Assembly: GCF_020921035.1 (NCBI RefSeq)
Contig: NC_063155.1
Span: 25,165,294-25,229,293 of the forward strand
DNA length: 64,000 bases
Direction: 5' to 3'
Source of the DNA: Rhodamnia argentea
Lineage: Eukaryota > Streptophyta > Magnoliopsida > Myrtales > Myrtaceae
Shown here piece by piece: positions 60,687 through 64,000 of this stretch. How positions within the stretch are numbered: position 1 is the stretch's first letter; each line of letters starts with the position of its first letter. Position numbers and translations under genes: made by a program. The notes beneath the pieces are model-generated. The model was not told where the DNA came from. It saw only the letters and a list, made by a program, of their open reading frames with translations, and did not search any database.

Positions 60687-61562
60687 ATGGAGGTGTATCA
60701 GGCCGTGTCCGTCTCTTCCTCCTTCAGTCCTCATTACTCGGCCGCCAAGTCGGAGTCTTTCGACAAGTTGGCCGAGGATTTCGAGGCGACGCTCGACATC
60801 TCCGACGGCAAGCCTGATGGGTCTGATACCGTAACCGAAACTGCAGAGCAAGAGCCGCAGCTCGAGGAAGAAGACGAAGAAGACGGGGATTCGGACTTCG
60901 AGTTCGCTTGCCTCATCCCGGGAGGTTCGCCGGTCTCGGCCGACGACGTCTTCGACAACGGCCAGATCCGCCCGTTTTTTCCTCTCTTCAACCGAGACCT
61001 TGTCTTCGCCGACTCCGAGCCAGGCCCTTCGCTGTCGCCGTCGGTTCTCCGGCCTCCTATGAAGAAGGTGTTCGCCGAAGCGGGCGTCGGTGGCGGGGCG
61101 GACGAGCCGCGGGGGACGTACTGCGAGTGGACGGCGAGGATCATTGAGGAGACGCCTCCCTCGCCGGGGAGCTGCCGGAAGAGTAACTCGACCGGATCCT
61201 CGAAGCTGTGGCGGTTCCGGGACTTGTTGCCGAGGAGCAACAGCGACGGCAGGGACGCCGTCGTGATGCTGAGCCCTCCTGCCGACGCAAAGCCGAGCGA
61301 TCGCGGCGTCGAGAAGGCAAGGAGGTCGACAGAGAAGGCCGTGGAGAGGAAAGAGGCGAAGGTCGAGGAGGCGAAGAAAGGGAAGGCGAAGGCGAAGGGC
61401 AAGACGACGGCGCCGTCGGCGCACGAGAAGCACTACGTGAAGAGCAGGGCCGCGAAGGAGTCGGAGAAACGCAAGTCGTACTTGCCGTACCGGCGAGACC
61501 TGCTCGGGCTTGGGTTCTTCACCAGTGTCAATGGGTTGAGCAAGAATCTGCACCCATTTTGA
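60687..61562 (+). CDS. DUF1645 family protein
   Basis: Single exon, 291 residues. The layout fits the plant-only DUF1645 family: an acidic segment (QLEEEDEEDGDSDFEFACLI) carrying the conserved FEFAC core, then IRPFFPLFNRDLVF, a central SKLWRFRDLLPRSNSDGRD block, a Lys/Glu/Ala-rich charged stretch at about 215-250, and a C-terminus reading LPYRRDLLGLGFF and NGLSKNLHPF. Members have no known enzymatic activity. The rice member associated with grain length and the Arabidopsis members point to growth and stress regulation, but that transfer is inference. The charged Lys-rich part suggests nuclear location. Start ATG 60,687 is the first in frame and agrees with the family N-terminus (MEVYQ). The high third-position GC creates a spurious 293-codon frame on the other strand. 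Confidence 0.92.
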   Translation: MEVYQAVSVSSSFSPHYSAAKSESFDKLAEDFEATLDISDGKPDGSDTVTETAEQEPQLEEEDEEDGDSDFEFACLIPGGSPVSADDVFDNGQIRPFFPLFNRDLVFADSEPGPSLSPSVLRPPMKKVFAEAGVGGGADEPRGTYCEWTARIIEETPPSPGSCRKSNSTGSSKLWRFRDLLPRSNSDGRDAVVMLSPPADAKPSDRGVEKARRSTEKAVERKEAKVEEAKKGKAKAKGKTTAPSAHEKHYVKSRAAKESEKRKSYLPYRRDLLGLGFFTSVNGLSKNLHPF

Positions 61563-64000
61563 GCAAACTGTCGTGGATCATCGATTAGCATTTAGGGGTC
61601 AAAACCATTGATTCATTGATTCGATTCATGCGAGATTTGTTGAGTCCCACAGGATGTTATCAAAGTCCTGGGAGACTATAGTCCTTACCTGACATGGAGA
61701 TTTTTAAGAGGTAGACGTAGAGATAGGTGGTGAATTCGCGAATCGGGGATGTTCCGATCGTAACAGCAGTAGTTTTGCTTTCATTTCATCAACAACCAAA
61801 TGATGGATGTACAGTCGATTTGAATAAATTTTCCTTCATCAAGTGATGATGGCTCTTGCCGAAGTCGGCCCTGTAAATTCCGAAACACTGTTTGAAAATT
61901 ACTCCCTTTCCTCAATTGATTACTTAATAATTTGCCGACACGTAAGACAAAATCTACGGGAGGTCAGGTCACATGAAATGTCAACACGAATGGAAGGAGA
62001 AAACCTTGAAGCCAAGCCGCCCTCCTCTGTTTTCTTCTCGTTGTATTTGTATCCTTATCCTCCCGAGAAAGCGACTTCGTCACCGCCGTCTCCATTTGTT
62101 CACGCTCTGAAAACGAAATGAACAAGGAAAGATCTTGGACTTTACCGCTCATGGTTGTGCATTTTAGGCAGACACGAGGAGAATTGGGATTAGGTAACTC
62201 TCCCTCTCAGTCGCCTTGTCGGAACTTTCGTACGACGACCGAGAATGGAATAGGAAGCTTCAACGTCCTTCCTTTCGAAAAGAAAAATTGTGGGTCAAGG
62301 CCTGCGCAGCGTGTGAAAGGAAATTAAAACGTGCGTGTTCCCATGAAAAAAGCGAAAATAAGACAATCAACTCATGTTTATTCCTGAATAGAGTTAAAGA
62401 GTTACAGAGCAACAAGCATCGATAAAGTACAGCTGAATTTCATTGACCACGAGGATACTTCGTTGTTTCCACTGCTCGCCCAAGGAGCGAAGCACAAGAA
62501 CGTACGAACGTACTGGCCCAGATCTGCTGGCCATGCATTCTAGGAACATTTCCTAATACTTTCCTGCTTGACAGCACCTGCTAGCTGGCTCGCTGGTTCG
62601 GTTGACCTCGTCGGCGATGCTTCATTATCGCAAGTCGAAAACTTCGAATCTCAGATTCGAGTTTGTGTAGACATTAGCGCAGTGCTCATAGATAGGCGCT
62701 CCATCGGCAGTTTCCCTGTGAGTGTGAAATCCCGTTTCTCGGCACTCTCTCAGGACGTTCATCCCACCAGGTTCGGATAGCCGGAATATGCCGTAGTTCC
62801 TGAATTCAACATTATCACGGGTTCATTTCATATACAAATCACCAAATGTTATTTACGTGCATGGAAGAAGAACATTTTTTATGAACTGTTAAATCTTTCA
62901 CCCTTCCAAGATCATCCATCCATATTGCACCTTTGAAAACAACATTCTTGTCCCTTTATAGATTTCTCCGTACTCAGGGAGACTGGAGAGTTTGAATATG
63001 TCGGATAGAAGAAGCATAAGCAATATTCACAGCATTTCAAAGCACCCTGTTGGAGGGACGTGGGCTATATCAACTTAGCCAGTGGCAGAAATTGGAGAAG
63101 GGCAACGTATGCATGTGCTTCTGAAAACACCCAGAAAATTACTTTTGCAGAAGAATAGAACTGGCAGAGGTCAGTCCTTGGGATTCTTTTGGTGCTCCTG
63201 AACATTGCTTTCGGTGCATCTCAACCGATGGACGCACGAGGCTCTTCCAAATGTTAAAGTGGATCAGGAGTAATGCTCCAGGAGCATGAAATAATCATTC
63301 CTAATCATGTGCGTACTAATGATTCTGAAGCGGCGGCATGTTGCTCTCATCGAGGAGACGCAAAGAATAGGGCATGAACAAGGTTAAGCGTACAGATGGT
63401 AATGACGATGATGAGCATGTATGCAAGCATATATGGTGAAGAAGCTGCACCTGCGAGGATTACGAAAGATATATTGCCATATCTAGTCTACGCATGAAAA
63501 CCATAAACAGATTGCAGCTATAAATCGTTGCTTAACAGATGTCAGTTAAGCTATTTGCTATTTCTCTTAGTAGTAAACATCCATAAGTTAGATTGCTGCT
63601 ATTGAAATTCGAAATGTTTGCAGACCTTGATGCATCAGTTGGAGCCACAACAATTGCAAATGCTTCAGGTTCCATGACCTGTGATTAGGCATTAAAAGAG
63701 AGTGTCACAACAGAATGTCCAAAAAAACTCGTAAGTCATCCCCGCAAGAGCGGCTGGCAGGACTGGAACTGTTTGCCTTTGCCTTAAAAATAGTCTAAAC
63801 TGGCGTTCGCCATAGACAGTACAATAAGATCAGGATTCAGGCTGGGAATTGATGTAGACAACATCGAATTACTAAGTTGTCCTGAATAGACGAGGTTAGA
63901 GAATAAAAAAATTGTCCTGAAGACAGGAGAATGGTGTTCTCTTTTTCTATATTCAGTTTGCCAATCATCTCTTTAGTCCTCTTATATCACCTAGGAGAGT
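61563..64000. other. 3' flank of DUF1645 gene and intergenic DNA to the window end
   Basis: The 3' untranslated region of the DUF1645 gene probably ends before about 61,850. Further on I see no firm gene. On the minus strand, 63,677-63,625 has exon-like borders (CACAG at its left, AGGTCTGC at its right) around VMEPEAFAIVVAPTDAS. A second acceptor-bounded stretch at about 63,445-63,340 contains hydrophobic MLAYMLIIVITICTLNLV in one frame, but the two do not join in the frames that look best. If a gene is present it continues outside the window. Confidence 0.3.

Noticed and set aside
60672-61553. 293-codon open frame antisense to the DUF1645 gene
   Set aside because: It lies wholly on the other strand of a clear conserved gene with GC-rich third positions; the product is Arg/Leu-rich and low in complexity.
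63340-63677. Two exon-like stretches on the minus strand near the window end
   Set aside because: Each has splice-like borders, but the frames that look protein-like do not join in phase and I recognise no family. The gene, if any, would lie mostly outside the window.

Overview
The window looks like nuclear DNA of a flowering plant. The genes have many short introns with GT-AG borders, the intergenic DNA is AT-rich, and CT microsatellites sit in several leaders. The gene set is typical of angiosperms: the ovule-specific YABBY factor INNER NO OUTER, a PERK receptor kinase, a polygalacturonase, a GH17 glucanase, DUF1645 and TIGR01589 proteins. A woody eudicot is my guess; I cannot name the species from sequence alone.

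Layout. 2.1-6.4 kb: an eight-exon gene (minus strand) for a plant multi-pass membrane protein, with one GC-AG intron. 6.9-7.2 kb: a truncated LINE 3' end with target-site duplication. 8.5-9.0 kb: an intronless ubiquitin-ribosomal protein S27a fusion gene with a ribosomal-gene type promoter. 10.8-15.5 kb: a transposon island holding a Mutator-like element with long terminal inverted repeats and what looks like a captured HMG-CoA reductase fragment, a decayed MITE, and a dead hAT transposase gene. 16.7-19.3 kb: the INO gene in seven exons, convergent with a small TIGR01589-domain gene at 20.7-21.3 kb. 21.3-30 kb: gene-poor with repeat remnants. 30.1-34.5 kb: a seven-exon polygalacturonase. 36.4-36.7 kb: a two-copy tandem duplication of unknown role. 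39.5-44.0 kb: pantothenate kinase in ten exons. 45.2-46.5 kb: a nucleoredoxin pseudogene. 47.2-48.6 kb: a two-exon GH17 beta-1,3-glucanase. 50.3-50.8 kb: a foldback MITE. 51.6-52.1 kb: a small one-pass membrane protein. 53.8-57.5 kb: a PERK kinase in eight exons. 60.7-61.6 kb: a DUF1645 protein. The last 2.4 kb shows no gene I can defend.

All exon models were joined by eye. Every exon length keeps the reading frame and every intron border was read from the sequence, giving complete proteins of 331, 156, 214, 93, 521, 420, 337, 152, 755 and 291 residues. The genes do not form a pathway. Two act on the wall (polygalacturonase, beta-1,3-glucanase) and one may sense it (PERK), but they are independent transcription units separated by kilobases, so I infer no shared function. 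I found no new defence system, gene cluster or CRISPR. The most unusual items are the Mutator-like element with its HMGR-like cargo, the tandem repeat ending in ACA boxes, the nucleoredoxin pseudogene that lost its first thioredoxin domain, and the CT repeat abutting the INO start codon.
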